DNA of 64,000 bases from Sphingomonas sp. CL5.1 (GTDB taxonomy: Bacteria > Pseudomonadota > Alphaproteobacteria > Sphingomonadales > Sphingomonadaceae). Location of the stretch: NCBI RefSeq assembly GCF_013344685.1, contig NZ_CP050137.1, positions 1,864,001 through 1,928,000 on the forward strand, read 5' to 3'. Shown here one piece after another: positions 1 through 7,797 of the stretch (position 1 is its first letter; each line of letters begins with the position of its first letter). Made by a program: the position numbers and the translations under genes. Below the pieces are notes generated by a model. That model made no database searches. It was not told the DNA's origin and saw nothing but the letters and a program-made list of their open reading frames with translations.

Positions 1-1002
1 GATCAGTTTCGCGAGCGTGCGGCGCGCCAGCACCGCGGCCGCGTCGCCCTGCAGCAGCACGGGCTTCAGGCTCCAGAAATCGGCGTCTCCCATCATCGCC
101 TGCTGCGCCTCGATCATCGGCTTGTCTTCAAGGCTGAAGGCGGCCTCGACGCCGGCGCGCAGCGTATCGCCCAGTCCCGGCTCGTCGCGGCGGAAGCTGC
201 GGCAGCCCGCCCAGAAATAATGCGTCGACCGTTCGCTTTCCGGGGTCATGAAATGAACGTTGAGCGTCTCGCGCGCGCCCTCTCGCGCGCTGCCGACATC
301 GGTCATGCCAAAATGCAGCAGCATCAGCCCCGGCGGGTCCCACACCACGTCGATCCAGGCATCGACCGGCTCGTCGCGCTCGAACAGCATGTTGAGCAGC
401 GGTCCCTGCCGCGCATCGGGCATCCAGCGGTCGCAATAGATGCGGTTGCCTTCCTGCCGCGTCCTGGGTTTGGCGCGCGCGGTCGCTTCGCAGCCCAGGC
501 TCCCCTGATGCAGGAAATCGACATGGCCCAGATCGAGGATGTTGTCGGACAACAGCTCGTAATAGGCCTTGGTATGCATATAGCCCTGCTCGCGCGCATA
601 GCGATCGCCCGGCTCGAGAAAGGGATAATCGGGGAGTAATGCCGGATCGGCGCGCGTGGGATCGCCCATCCAGATCCATAGTCCGCCATATCGTTCGAGC
701 AGCGGATAGCGGCGCAGGCTGGCGGCGGCGGGCGTCGCGCCGGCGCCTTGCGGGTTGAACACGCAGCGCCCCTCCGCATTGAATTTCAGCCCATGATACG
801 GGCATTGGATACGGTCGCCATCGAGCTTGCCGAGATGGAGCGGCGCGAAGCGGTGCGGGCAGCGATCGGTGAGCGCGACGGCGTCGCCGTCCTGCTTGCG
901 GAACATCAGGATCGGCTCGTCGAGGATATGCCGGGCGAATGGCGCGGCGGTGACCTCGCCGCTCCACGCAGCCATATACCAGCAGTTGCGCAGATACGTC
1001 AT
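1..1002 (-). CDS. Rieske non-heme iron oxygenase, VanA/dicamba-demethylase type (3' end cut by window)
   Basis: Oxygenase component that would hydroxylate or O-demethylate an aromatic acid in the cytoplasm using electrons from a ferredoxin. The 334 visible residues show the Rieske [2Fe-2S] ligands C48-x-H50 and C67-x2-H70, and the mononuclear iron site N154...H160-x4-H165 (DNILDLGHVDFLH). This spacing is that of the ~340-residue dicamba O-demethylase/vanillate demethylase group, so only about 10 C-terminal residues are missing. The ATG at 1002 opens the standard MTYLRNCWYMA start shared with the paralogue at 11881-12909. It is transcribed divergently from the alpha/beta hydrolase at 1184. No reductase or ferredoxin gene accompanies it. 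The substrate cannot be read from the sequence. Confidence 0.93.
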   Translation of the reverse strand, partial: MTYLRNCWYMAAWSGEVTAAPFARHILDEPILMFRKQDGDAVALTDRCPHRFAPLHLGKLDGDRIQCPYHGLKFNAEGRCVFNPQGAGATPAAASLRRYPLLERYGGLWIWMGDPTRADPALLPDYPFLEPGDRYAREQGYMHTKAYYELLSDNILDLGHVDFLHQGSLGCEATARAKPRTRQEGNRIYCDRWMPDARQGPLLNMLFERDEPVDAWIDVVWDPPGLMLLHFGMTDVGSAREGARETLNVHFMTPESERSTHYFWAGCRSFRRDEPGLGDTLRAGVEAAFSLEDKPMIEAQQAMMGDADFWSLKPVLLQGDAAAVLARRTLAKLI

Positions 1003-1183
1003 TTGGCCTCTCCCAGCTTGAAAGCTAACCGGCGCGCTGCCGCACTTCCTGCACGATCCGGACGCCGGCTCTGCACGATTGCGTCGGGGCGGAGAGGGGC
1101 GATTCATACCGACGCGGCGACCAAATATGCAGGATCGCCGCGCCTCCGTTCTTTAGGATGCCGCTTGAAATCGGGAGAGCGGG

Positions 1184-2059
1184 ATGACCAGCGCGGCGAA
1201 CACGATCACTCTGGATGGCCGGCGTTTTTCGATGCGCGCCAATCGGGTCGGGCAGGCGGCCGAGGGCGTGCCGCTGGTCGTCGCGCTCCACGGCGGCGGA
1301 TACAATTCGGCCTATTTCGACGTGCCGGGCTTTTCCCTGCTCGATCGCGCCGAGCGGCTCGGCATCCCGGTGCTGGCGTTCGACCGACCGGGTTACGGCG
1401 AGAGCGAGGTTCTCGCGCCCGGAGAACATGCGCATGCGGCCAATGCCGCGATCCTCGATGCGGCGATCGGCGTGTTATACGCCCGGCATCCCGGCCGCCC
1501 CGGCGTCGTGCTGATCGGTCATTCGATCGGCGGCGCGATCGCCGTCGGCATCGCCGCGCGCAAGCCGGACTGGCTGCTCGGCATCGCCGTTTCCGGTGTC
1601 GGATTGAAGAACATGCCGGGCGATCTCGAAATGTGGCAGTCGCTGCCCAGGATACCGTTCATCGAGCTTCCTTCGGCGGTCAAGGACGGCAAGATGTTCG
1701 GCGTGTCCGGCACCTATGACGCCGGCGCCCCCGAGCGCAGCCATGTCGCCGACGCGCCGGCGCCGCTTCAGGAGCTGCTCGACATCGTCACGGTCTGGCC
1801 GGACAATGTTTCCGCGCTGCTCGCTGCGGTCGCCGTTCCGGTCCACTATCGGCAGGCCGATGCCGATGCCCTGTGGCAAGTCAGCGCCGACGAGGTCGAA
1901 CGCTTCGGCGACGCTTGTGTCGCGGCGCCGTGGCATGACGCCCGACTGGTCGCCGATGCCGGGCATTGCATCGATTTCCACAAGCTCGGCGCCGCCTTGC
2001 AACTCGACCAGCTTGCCTTCGCGCTGACCTGCGGCGTGCGCCGGGCAATCGCCCGCTAG
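1184..2059 (+). CDS. alpha/beta hydrolase (possible meta-cleavage C-C hydrolase or esterase)
   Basis: A 291-residue cytoplasmic alpha/beta-hydrolase with no signal peptide. Visible parts are the oxyanion-hole HGGG at about residues 36-39, the nucleophile elbow GHSIGG with Ser114, and a C-terminal catalytic His in AGHCIDFH (about residue 261). In an aromatic island with an extradiol dioxygenase (3411-4352) the likely job is hydrolysis of a ring-fission product, but an ester hydrolase is equally possible from sequence alone. The gene is convergent with the AraC gene, and the two stop codons overlap by 3 bp (2057-2059 and 2056-2058). It is divergent from the Rieske gene, sharing the 181-bp region 1003-1183. 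Confidence 0.85.
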   Translation: MTSAANTITLDGRRFSMRANRVGQAAEGVPLVVALHGGGYNSAYFDVPGFSLLDRAERLGIPVLAFDRPGYGESEVLAPGEHAHAANAAILDAAIGVLYARHPGRPGVVLIGHSIGGAIAVGIAARKPDWLLGIAVSGVGLKNMPGDLEMWQSLPRIPFIELPSAVKDGKMFGVSGTYDAGAPERSHVADAPAPLQELLDIVTVWPDNVSALLAAVAVPVHYRQADADALWQVSADEVERFGDACVAAPWHDARLVADAGHCIDFHKLGAALQLDQLAFALTCGVRRAIAR

Positions 2060-3003
2060 TCGATATCCCTGCCCGTGTTGATCCGGCGATAGCGGCCGGG
2101 GGTGATGCCGTGAAACTCGCGGAACACGCGCGTCATATGCTCCTGGTTGCAGAAGCCCGTCGCGGTCGCGATGTCGGCCAGCCGGGCGGGGGAATATAGC
2201 GCGTTGCGCACCGCCTCGACGCGGCGCTCCTGGATGTAGCGATAGGGCGGGACGCCGACGGCCTTGCGAAACAGGCGGCCGAACCGCACCGGGCCATAAC
2301 CCGCCACCCGCGCCATGTCCGCGACGCCGATGTCATTTTCCAGATGTGTCAGCACGAACTCCTCCACCGCGCGCAATTTGTTCAGCGGAATGTGTCCGTC
2401 GAAAGCGGCGTGAGGCGCGGGCACGCGGTCCGAACAGGTCTGGACGAGCTGCGCCGCCAATGCCCAGGAAAGATGCTCGACATAGGCCGAGGAGCGTTTG
2501 GTGGGCACGTGCATCTCGGTCGCGCAGGCCTGCACGAGACCGCCGAGCAACTGGTCCTGCAGGCCGAGCCGGGGCACCAGCTCCACATCGGCGGTGCCGC
2601 GCAACTCGCCGGCGACTTCCGCGACGATCCCGGCGCTCACGTAAAGATGAAGGCAATCGACTTCGTCGCCGGTCGTGACGGCCACCTCCGCCCGCGCGGG
2701 CACCAGATTGAGCTGGCCGGCGTAGAAGGTCGTCTCGCGCCGCGCGCCCGCTACGGTGGTGGTTACCCTGACGCTGCCGCGCCGCAGGAACAGGAGCAGA
2801 TGATCCTTCGCGCCCGGAAACGCCGCCGAGAATGGCGGCTCGTGGAAATCGAGCATGAACAGATGCTGCCAGCCCAGCCCCTCGCTGCTCGCGCGCAGCG
2901 TGTGCTCGGCGTAATCGTGAACACCGCGAATGACCGCCAGCGCGCCGGCCTCGGCGACGGCAACCGATCCGACGCGATTGTCGACATGCTGCTCGACGGC
3001 CAT
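2056..3003 (-). CDS. AraC-family transcriptional regulator
   Basis: A 315-residue regulator with an N-terminal sensor of the AraC-binding-like (cupin) type and a C-terminal double helix-turn-helix (about residues 215-310). The second HTH has the family signature FCNQEHMTRVFREFHGITP. The start at 3003 is chosen because GGGGAG lies just before the ATG; the open frame runs further upstream but without a good start. It probably responds to an aromatic effector and activates the neighbouring Rieske/hydrolase genes or the 3411-6408 operon; the target is an inference from position. Confidence 0.9.
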   Translation of the reverse strand: MAVEQHVDNRVGSVAVAEAGALAVIRGVHDYAEHTLRASSEGLGWQHLFMLDFHEPPFSAAFPGAKDHLLLFLRRGSVRVTTTVAGARRETTFYAGQLNLVPARAEVAVTTGDEVDCLHLYVSAGIVAEVAGELRGTADVELVPRLGLQDQLLGGLVQACATEMHVPTKRSSAYVEHLSWALAAQLVQTCSDRVPAPHAAFDGHIPLNKLRAVEEFVLTHLENDIGVADMARVAGYGPVRFGRLFRKAVGVPPYRYIQERRVEAVRNALYSPARLADIATATGFCNQEHMTRVFREFHGITPGRYRRINTGRDID

Positions 3004-3410
3004 CACTCTCCCCAATTCGAGGTGATCTGTCGTCACCCTGCGCCGATTATAGCGGGCAATCCGCAATTTGACATCGCCTCGGCGTCGATGCGATCGCCGG
3101 TGCGTTCCCCGGTCCGGGCCAGGTAATCCTTGTCGATAGTCATGGGACCTGAGCGAAAAGTCGGGTCGCCGGCCTCGATGGCCAGCATCGAGATGAGCAA
3201 AAGCGCCTGACCTTGTTCGCGAAACAACGCTCTCGACGAGCGCTACTCGACCGAAATCACATCTGTCGCCGCCGCCGGTGTGGCGCCGATGACCCATCCC
3301 GGCGCTGCGTATCATCGGCGGGCAGGCTGGCTTCAAGTTCCAGGGCCGGTTTCGGGTGCGGGACTTTCCCGCCCGCCAATCCCGAGCGGGCGGGAAGGCT
3401 TGTATCGGCC
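3004..3410. other. intergenic region, with a GC-rich hairpin
   Basis: The 407 bp between the AraC start and the dioxygenase stop holds no convincing gene. A 64-codon frame at 3033-3227 on the minus strand has no ribosome binding site or recognisable motif. An 11-bp perfect inverted repeat (3366-3376 with 3386-3396, 9-nt loop) lies 14 bp after the dioxygenase stop and is a plausible terminator for the 6408-3411 operon. It has no clear T-tract. Confidence 0.5.
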
Positions 3411-4352
3411 TCATACGGCGAAGTCGGGTGGTGCGGCCGGCCCCCATTGGTGGCCCATCATCGTCGGGATATCGGTGACATTGGTGGGGACGCGGGCGTC
3501 GAACAGGTCGCCGTCGGTCCAATGCTCGACGCGGTGCCCCCAGGGATCGCGCCAGTAATCGAACACCTGGCTGCCAAGCACATGGCGGCCGACGCCCCAG
3601 TCGTGGCGATGGCCCTTTTCCTCCAGATAGCGCCCGCCAGCCATCAGATCGTCGAGGTCGGACACCTCGAAGGCGGCGTGGTGGAACTTCGGCGGCACGC
3701 CGGGCAGCGAGGCGAAGTTCAGCGTGTGATGATCGACCGGCTCGTCGCCGCGATCGCAGCGGATGAACAAGGCGGCGACGTCGTCGTTCGGCGCGCGCAC
3801 CTCATCCGACACGAGCAGGCCGAAGCGGCTCCGCCACCACGCCCAGGTCCGCGCCATGTCCGAAACGCCGAGGACGACATGGCCCAGCCGGACGACATGC
3901 GCGGGGCGGACGGCGATGCGCTTCGCCTCGCCGGGGCGCTCGCGGCGGGCGGCGATGTTCCAGGCATTGTTGGGCGGCGGGGCAAGCGACGCCACGCGCG
4001 GCCGCTCCGCCACCGCTTCCACCCGGAAGCCGTCGGGATCGGTCAGCATCACGCGCCAGCCGCCGCCGGTCGCCGCTTCCACTGCGGCGCCTTCCGCCCC
4101 GGCGAGCGCCTTGAGATCATCCATGCGGCGCATGCGAATGGCGAGGCTGACGAAGCCCGGCTCTCCCTCGACCGTCTCGTGCAGGAACGGCGCATCGCCC
4201 ACACCGCGCATGCGCAGCACGCCGTCGCCGAAATCCTCCGCGGCCCGCAGGCCGAAATCCTCCAGGAACCCGCGCATCCGGGCGAGATCGGGGGCGGAGA
4301 AGCGCACCGACTCGACGTCGGCCGCCTTTGCAATCACCGTTTCAACCATCAT
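3411..4352 (-). CDS. type I extradiol (VOC-fold) dioxygenase
   Basis: A 313-residue two-module vicinal-oxygen-chelate protein, the size of 2,3-dihydroxybiphenyl/catechol 2,3-dioxygenases. The C-terminal module carries the 2-His-1-Glu metal triad: His in RLGHVVLGVSD (about 155), His in KFHHAAFEV (about 215) and Glu in HRVEHWTDGD (about 275). This supports Fe(II)-dependent meta-cleavage of a catechol-type substrate. It is the third gene of the BKACE / MetE-like / dioxygenase operon (6408 to 3411), with a 15-bp gap after the MetE-like gene. Two ATGs (4352 and 4349) are possible. The first is preceded by GGGAGAGAC. Confidence 0.88.
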   Translation of the reverse strand: MMVETVIAKAADVESVRFSAPDLARMRGFLEDFGLRAAEDFGDGVLRMRGVGDAPFLHETVEGEPGFVSLAIRMRRMDDLKALAGAEGAAVEAATGGGWRVMLTDPDGFRVEAVAERPRVASLAPPPNNAWNIAARRERPGEAKRIAVRPAHVVRLGHVVLGVSDMARTWAWWRSRFGLLVSDEVRAPNDDVAALFIRCDRGDEPVDHHTLNFASLPGVPPKFHHAAFEVSDLDDLMAGGRYLEEKGHRHDWGVGRHVLGSQVFDYWRDPWGHRVEHWTDGDLFDARVPTNVTDIPTMMGHQWGPAAPPDFAV

Positions 4353-4367
4353 GTCTCTCCCTTGCGT

Positions 4368-5450
4368 TCAGGCGCGCGGTTTCACGTCACGAATCCGATC
4401 CGCGATGGCCAGCGCGTCGATATGGTCGGCAAGGCGGCCCGAGACCTGCTCGGGTTCCAGCCGGCCCAGCCCGCAATAGGCGCCTAGCCCGAAATCGGGC
4501 AGGAAACGGCGCGCCAGCCGATATCGCTCCGCGAAGCTCTCCATCGAATGGACCAGCCCGAGATAGACCCGCGCGTCGCCGAGCGCGAGGTTCGCCAACG
4601 GAGCATAGAATGCCTCATCGACGGTATCGAGCGCGGGGATGTGCATCCAGTCGATCGGGCGGGCCGAGGCGGCGGCGATCGCATTGGCCAGCTCGACGGT
4701 GCGGCCCAGTGTGTCCGGCGCGAAGCGCGGCCAGCCCCCGAACGTGCCGAAGCAGAGGTGGAAGCCCAGTCGCGCGCCCGGCGCGACGGCGGCGGTCAGC
4801 TCGGCGAATTGCGCGGTGTTGCGCTCGATCGAGCCGTCGATCGGCAGGCCGGTCGCGCCATGCACGTCCGTGACCTCGAACGAGCAGTCGAACTGCACCG
4901 CCAGTTCCTCCGCCGGCACGATCTCGCAGATCTTGCGGGCCTCGGCGACCAGGGATTCCTGGAAGCCGGCGCGGACGATGCCCAGCTCGCGCTCGTCGGT
5001 GCCGAAGATCGCCGGGTTGCACACGCTGTTGGTCGCGGGCAGCGATACCTGGAAACGCGCCTCGGGTCGCAGCTTGCCTTCGCGCTTCAGCGCCGAGAAG
5101 ATGGCATAGGAATTCTGCGCGTCCTTGGCATAGCCCAGCCGCCAGCCGGGCATGTCGAACGACAGCCGCTCGATGCCCGGCTTGACGCGGAAGCGCCACA
5201 CGTCCTCGCGGCTGGCGGGGATCAGCCTCTCGCTGCCGAGCGGTGCATCGGGGCGATGCACCGTCTCCAGCGCGGCATGGCCGTTGAAAACCTGGAACGC
5301 CATCCGCAGCACCCAATAGCGCCGGTCGAGGACCTCGCCGTCGGGAATGCAGTCGAGATGGTCGCCGAGCTGTCCGGCGGCGGTCAGCATCACCTCCTGC
5401 GCGGATTCGAACGGCACGCTGCCCACCAGCAGCAACTTGTCCTCGTGCAT
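4368..5450 (-). CDS. MetE/UROD-superfamily protein (cobalamin-independent methyltransferase fold)
   Basis: A 360-residue protein resembling the C-terminal catalytic barrel of cobalamin-independent methionine synthase. The zinc-ligand pattern is largely present: H231-x-C233 in GFHLCFG and C326 in GAYCGLG. MetE itself is about 750 residues, so this is a single-barrel relative, as in methylcobalamin:CoM methyltransferases and several uncharacterised catabolic proteins. It lies between BKACE and the extradiol dioxygenase in one operon (27-bp and 15-bp gaps). A role in moving a methyl group or cleaving a substrate thioether or acid is only an inference. The true reaction is unknown. Confidence 0.75.
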   Translation of the reverse strand: MHEDKLLLVGSVPFESAQEVMLTAAGQLGDHLDCIPDGEVLDRRYWVLRMAFQVFNGHAALETVHRPDAPLGSERLIPASREDVWRFRVKPGIERLSFDMPGWRLGYAKDAQNSYAIFSALKREGKLRPEARFQVSLPATNSVCNPAIFGTDERELGIVRAGFQESLVAEARKICEIVPAEELAVQFDCSFEVTDVHGATGLPIDGSIERNTAQFAELTAAVAPGARLGFHLCFGTFGGWPRFAPDTLGRTVELANAIAAASARPIDWMHIPALDTVDEAFYAPLANLALGDARVYLGLVHSMESFAERYRLARRFLPDFGLGAYCGLGRLEPEQVSGRLADHIDALAIADRIRDVKPRA

Positions 5451-5478
5451 GTTCCCTCTAATCCCTGGAATGTCGCGA

Positions 5479-6408
5479 TCAGAAAGCGACCTGATCGCCG
5501 CCCTTGAGCGCCAGAATCTCGCGCGCCTCGTCGGGGGTGGCGATTTCCAGCCCCAGCCCTTCGATGATCTTGCGCACCTGAGTCACCTGCCCGGCGTTGG
5601 TTTCGGCAAGCTGGCCCGCGCCGATCCACAGCGAATCCTCCAGCCCGACGCGGACGTTGCCGCCCATCGCGGCCGCCATCGCCGCCACCGGCATCTGCGC
5701 GCGCCCCGCGCCCAGCACCGACCAGCGGTAATCGTCGCCGAACAGCCGGTCGGCGGTGCGCTTCATGTGCATGACCTCGTCGGGATGCGTGCCGATGCCG
5801 CCCAGCAGGCCGAACACGGTCTGGATGAACAAGGGGCCCTTCACCAGTCCTTCGCGGTAAAAATAATGGAGGTTGTGGAGATGCGCGGTGTCGTAGCATT
5901 CGAACTCGTAGCGCGTGCCCGACTCGCTCATCGTCTCGAGGATGGTGCGGATGTCCTTGAACGTGTTGCGGAAGATGAAATCCTCCGTGCTGGCGAGCAT
6001 CGCCGGTTCCCAATCGTGCTGGAACGTCCTGAAACGCTTGAGCATTGGGAACAGTCCGAAATTCATCGACCCCATGTTGAGGCTGGCGACTTCCGGCCGC
6101 CACCTCGCGGCCGGGCGGATGCGCTCCTCCACCGTCATGCCAGCGGCACCCCCCGTGGTGATGTTGCACACCACGTTGGAGCGCTGCCTGATCGAGCGCA
6201 GGAACGGCTCGAACGCTTCCGGCGTCTGGTCCGGGCGGCCATCGGCGGGGTTGCGGGCGTGGAGGTGGACGACCGCCGCGCCTGCCTCCGCCGCGCCGAC
6301 GGCGGCATCGGCGATCTGCTCCGGCGTGACCGGCAGATAGGGCGACATCGAGGGGGTATGAATGCCTCCGGTCACCGCGCAGGTGATGATAACCTTCCTC
6401 ACGAACAT
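5479..6408 (-). CDS. BKACE family protein (DUF849, beta-keto acid cleavage enzyme)
   Basis: A 309-residue DUF849 protein. Family members condense a beta-keto acid with acetyl-CoA to give a CoA ester plus acetoacetate, as Kce does in lysine fermentation. The Zn-binding H48-x-H50 of VVHLHARNP and the Glu of VGLEDSLW near residue 255 are in place, so the enzyme looks intact. It is first in the 6408-3411 operon and divergent from the P450 at 6584. The acid it cleaves is unknown; in this setting it would be a late intermediate of the aromatic pathway. A decayed copy of part of this gene is found at 22388-22492. Confidence 0.9.
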   Translation of the reverse strand: MFVRKVIITCAVTGGIHTPSMSPYLPVTPEQIADAAVGAAEAGAAVVHLHARNPADGRPDQTPEAFEPFLRSIRQRSNVVCNITTGGAAGMTVEERIRPAARWRPEVASLNMGSMNFGLFPMLKRFRTFQHDWEPAMLASTEDFIFRNTFKDIRTILETMSESGTRYEFECYDTAHLHNLHYFYREGLVKGPLFIQTVFGLLGGIGTHPDEVMHMKRTADRLFGDDYRWSVLGAGRAQMPVAAMAAAMGGNVRVGLEDSLWIGAGQLAETNAGQVTQVRKIIEGLGLEIATPDEAREILALKGGDQVAF

Positions 6409-6583
6409 CCCCTTCCCGAAAATATCTACGGATAATAAATATATTTATTGCACTCGTAAATCGAGGATGCCAGACTTTTTTCACAATCTCGGCACGGGAG
6501 AGGAAGGATGGCGAGGATCGGCTGCCCGGACGGCGTCGGAGCGATAGGGGCGCCGCGCGCGTCGCGTCGCGGGAGCGGATGCC
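6409..6583. promoter_or_regulatory. divergent promoter region, BKACE operon / P450
   Basis: The 175-bp gap contains a markedly AT-rich stretch (about 6416-6460) with the self-complementary ATAAATATATTTAT core at 6436-6449, in DNA that is otherwise very GC-rich. This marks a promoter/operator zone for the two divergent units. I cannot assign a specific regulator. Confidence 0.45.
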
Positions 6584-7768
6584 GTGGCTGACGCAGCCGT
6601 TCGCGCCGCGATCCCCGTGCTGGATCTCGACCTGTTTTGCGACGCCAGCCTGCGCGATCCGTTCGCTGATTACCGCGTGTTGCGCGACGCCGGGCCGCTG
6701 GTCCGGCTGACCCGTCCCGATGTCTATGCGATCGGCCGGTTCGCCGACGTGCAGGCGGCGCTGCGCGCGTCGGACGCGCTCATCAACGGCGAGGGCGTCG
6801 GGTTCAGCGACGCGTTCAACGCGCCCAAGGGGATGAACGTCATACAGTCGGACGGCGACCTCCACCGCCGCCTGCGCTCGACCGTCACCCGCCCGCTGTC
6901 GCCCGCGCGGCTGCGCGAGGTGCGGCCCGATCTGAAGGCGATGATCGTCGAGCGCGTGCGCTCGCTGGCGGGGCAGGGCTGGTTCGACGCGATGGCGGGG
7001 CTGGCGCGCTTCCTGCCGGTCGAAGCGGTGTCGCATTTCGTCGGCCTGCCCGCCGTGGGGCGCGAGCGGATGCTGGAATGGGCGGCGGCCGCGTTCAACG
7101 TGATCGGCCCCGATCAGGAGCCGTCCGACGTCCAGTCGCTGCGCGAGGCGTTCGGCTTCATGGCGGGTCTCGGCAAGGACAAGGTGCGCGACGGTAGCTG
7201 GGCGGGCGAATTGTTCGCCGCCGCGCGCAGCGGGCGGCTGTCGATGCAGGAAGCGATGGCGGCGATCAGCGCCTATGTCATCCCCAGCCTCGACACGACG
7301 ATCCTTGCCAAGGGCCATCTGCTCGCCAATCTGGCGCGCAACCCCGACCAATGGGCGCTGCTGCGCGCGCGGCCGGAACTGATCCCCGGCGTCGTGCTGG
7401 AGGGGGTGCGCCGCGATTCGGTGCTGCGCTGGTTCTCGCGCGTGGCGGTGGAGGATTACGCGGTGGACGGCGCGACGGTGCCGCGGGGCGCGCGGGTGAT
7501 GCTGCTCTACGGCTGCGCCAATCGCGACGAGCGGCATTATGACGACCCCGACCGCTTCGACGTGACGCGCGACGCCCGCGATCATCTCGCCTGGGGAACG
7601 GGGCCGCATATGTGCGCCGGGATGCACCTCGCGCGGATCGAGATGGAGGTGCTGCTGGAGGCGCTGGTCGAGGCGGACGTGACGCTGGAGGCCGGCGAGC
7701 CGGAGATCGGGGCCAATCGCGGCCTCTACGGCTTCACCGCTTTGCCGTTCCGCCTCGGCCAGGGATAG
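6584..7768 (+). CDS. cytochrome P450 (bacterial class I type)
   Basis: A 394-residue soluble P450. The heme-binding loop GTGPHMCAG places the axial Cys at 344. The ExxR motif is EGVR in the K-helix, and the I-helix acid-alcohol pair is in PSLDTT, where the usual AG is replaced by PS. The start is a GTG at 6584 behind GGGAGCGG. Family members hydroxylate or O-demethylate small hydrophobic or aromatic substrates with electrons from a 2Fe-2S ferredoxin and reductase; neither partner is encoded nearby. It is followed 29 bp later by an amidohydrolase on the same strand. Confidence 0.92.
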   Translation: MADAAVRAAIPVLDLDLFCDASLRDPFADYRVLRDAGPLVRLTRPDVYAIGRFADVQAALRASDALINGEGVGFSDAFNAPKGMNVIQSDGDLHRRLRSTVTRPLSPARLREVRPDLKAMIVERVRSLAGQGWFDAMAGLARFLPVEAVSHFVGLPAVGRERMLEWAAAAFNVIGPDQEPSDVQSLREAFGFMAGLGKDKVRDGSWAGELFAAARSGRLSMQEAMAAISAYVIPSLDTTILAKGHLLANLARNPDQWALLRARPELIPGVVLEGVRRDSVLRWFSRVAVEDYAVDGATVPRGARVMLLYGCANRDERHYDDPDRFDVTRDARDHLAWGTGPHMCAGMHLARIEMEVLLEALVEADVTLEAGEPEIGANRGLYGFTALPFRLGQG

Positions 7769-7797
7769 TTCGCGCAGCCAACCGGAGATCGACGAGC

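Noticed and set aside
128..967. Long open frames antisense to or overlapping real genes (here over the Rieske gene; also for example 17051-20194, 5390-7627, 35433-38723)
   Set aside because: Arg/Pro/Ala-rich translations without motifs, explained by high GC at third codon positions of the true genes.
3033..3227. 64-codon minus-strand frame between araC and the dioxygenase
   Set aside because: No ribosome binding site, no recognised motif and composition like non-coding GC-rich DNA.
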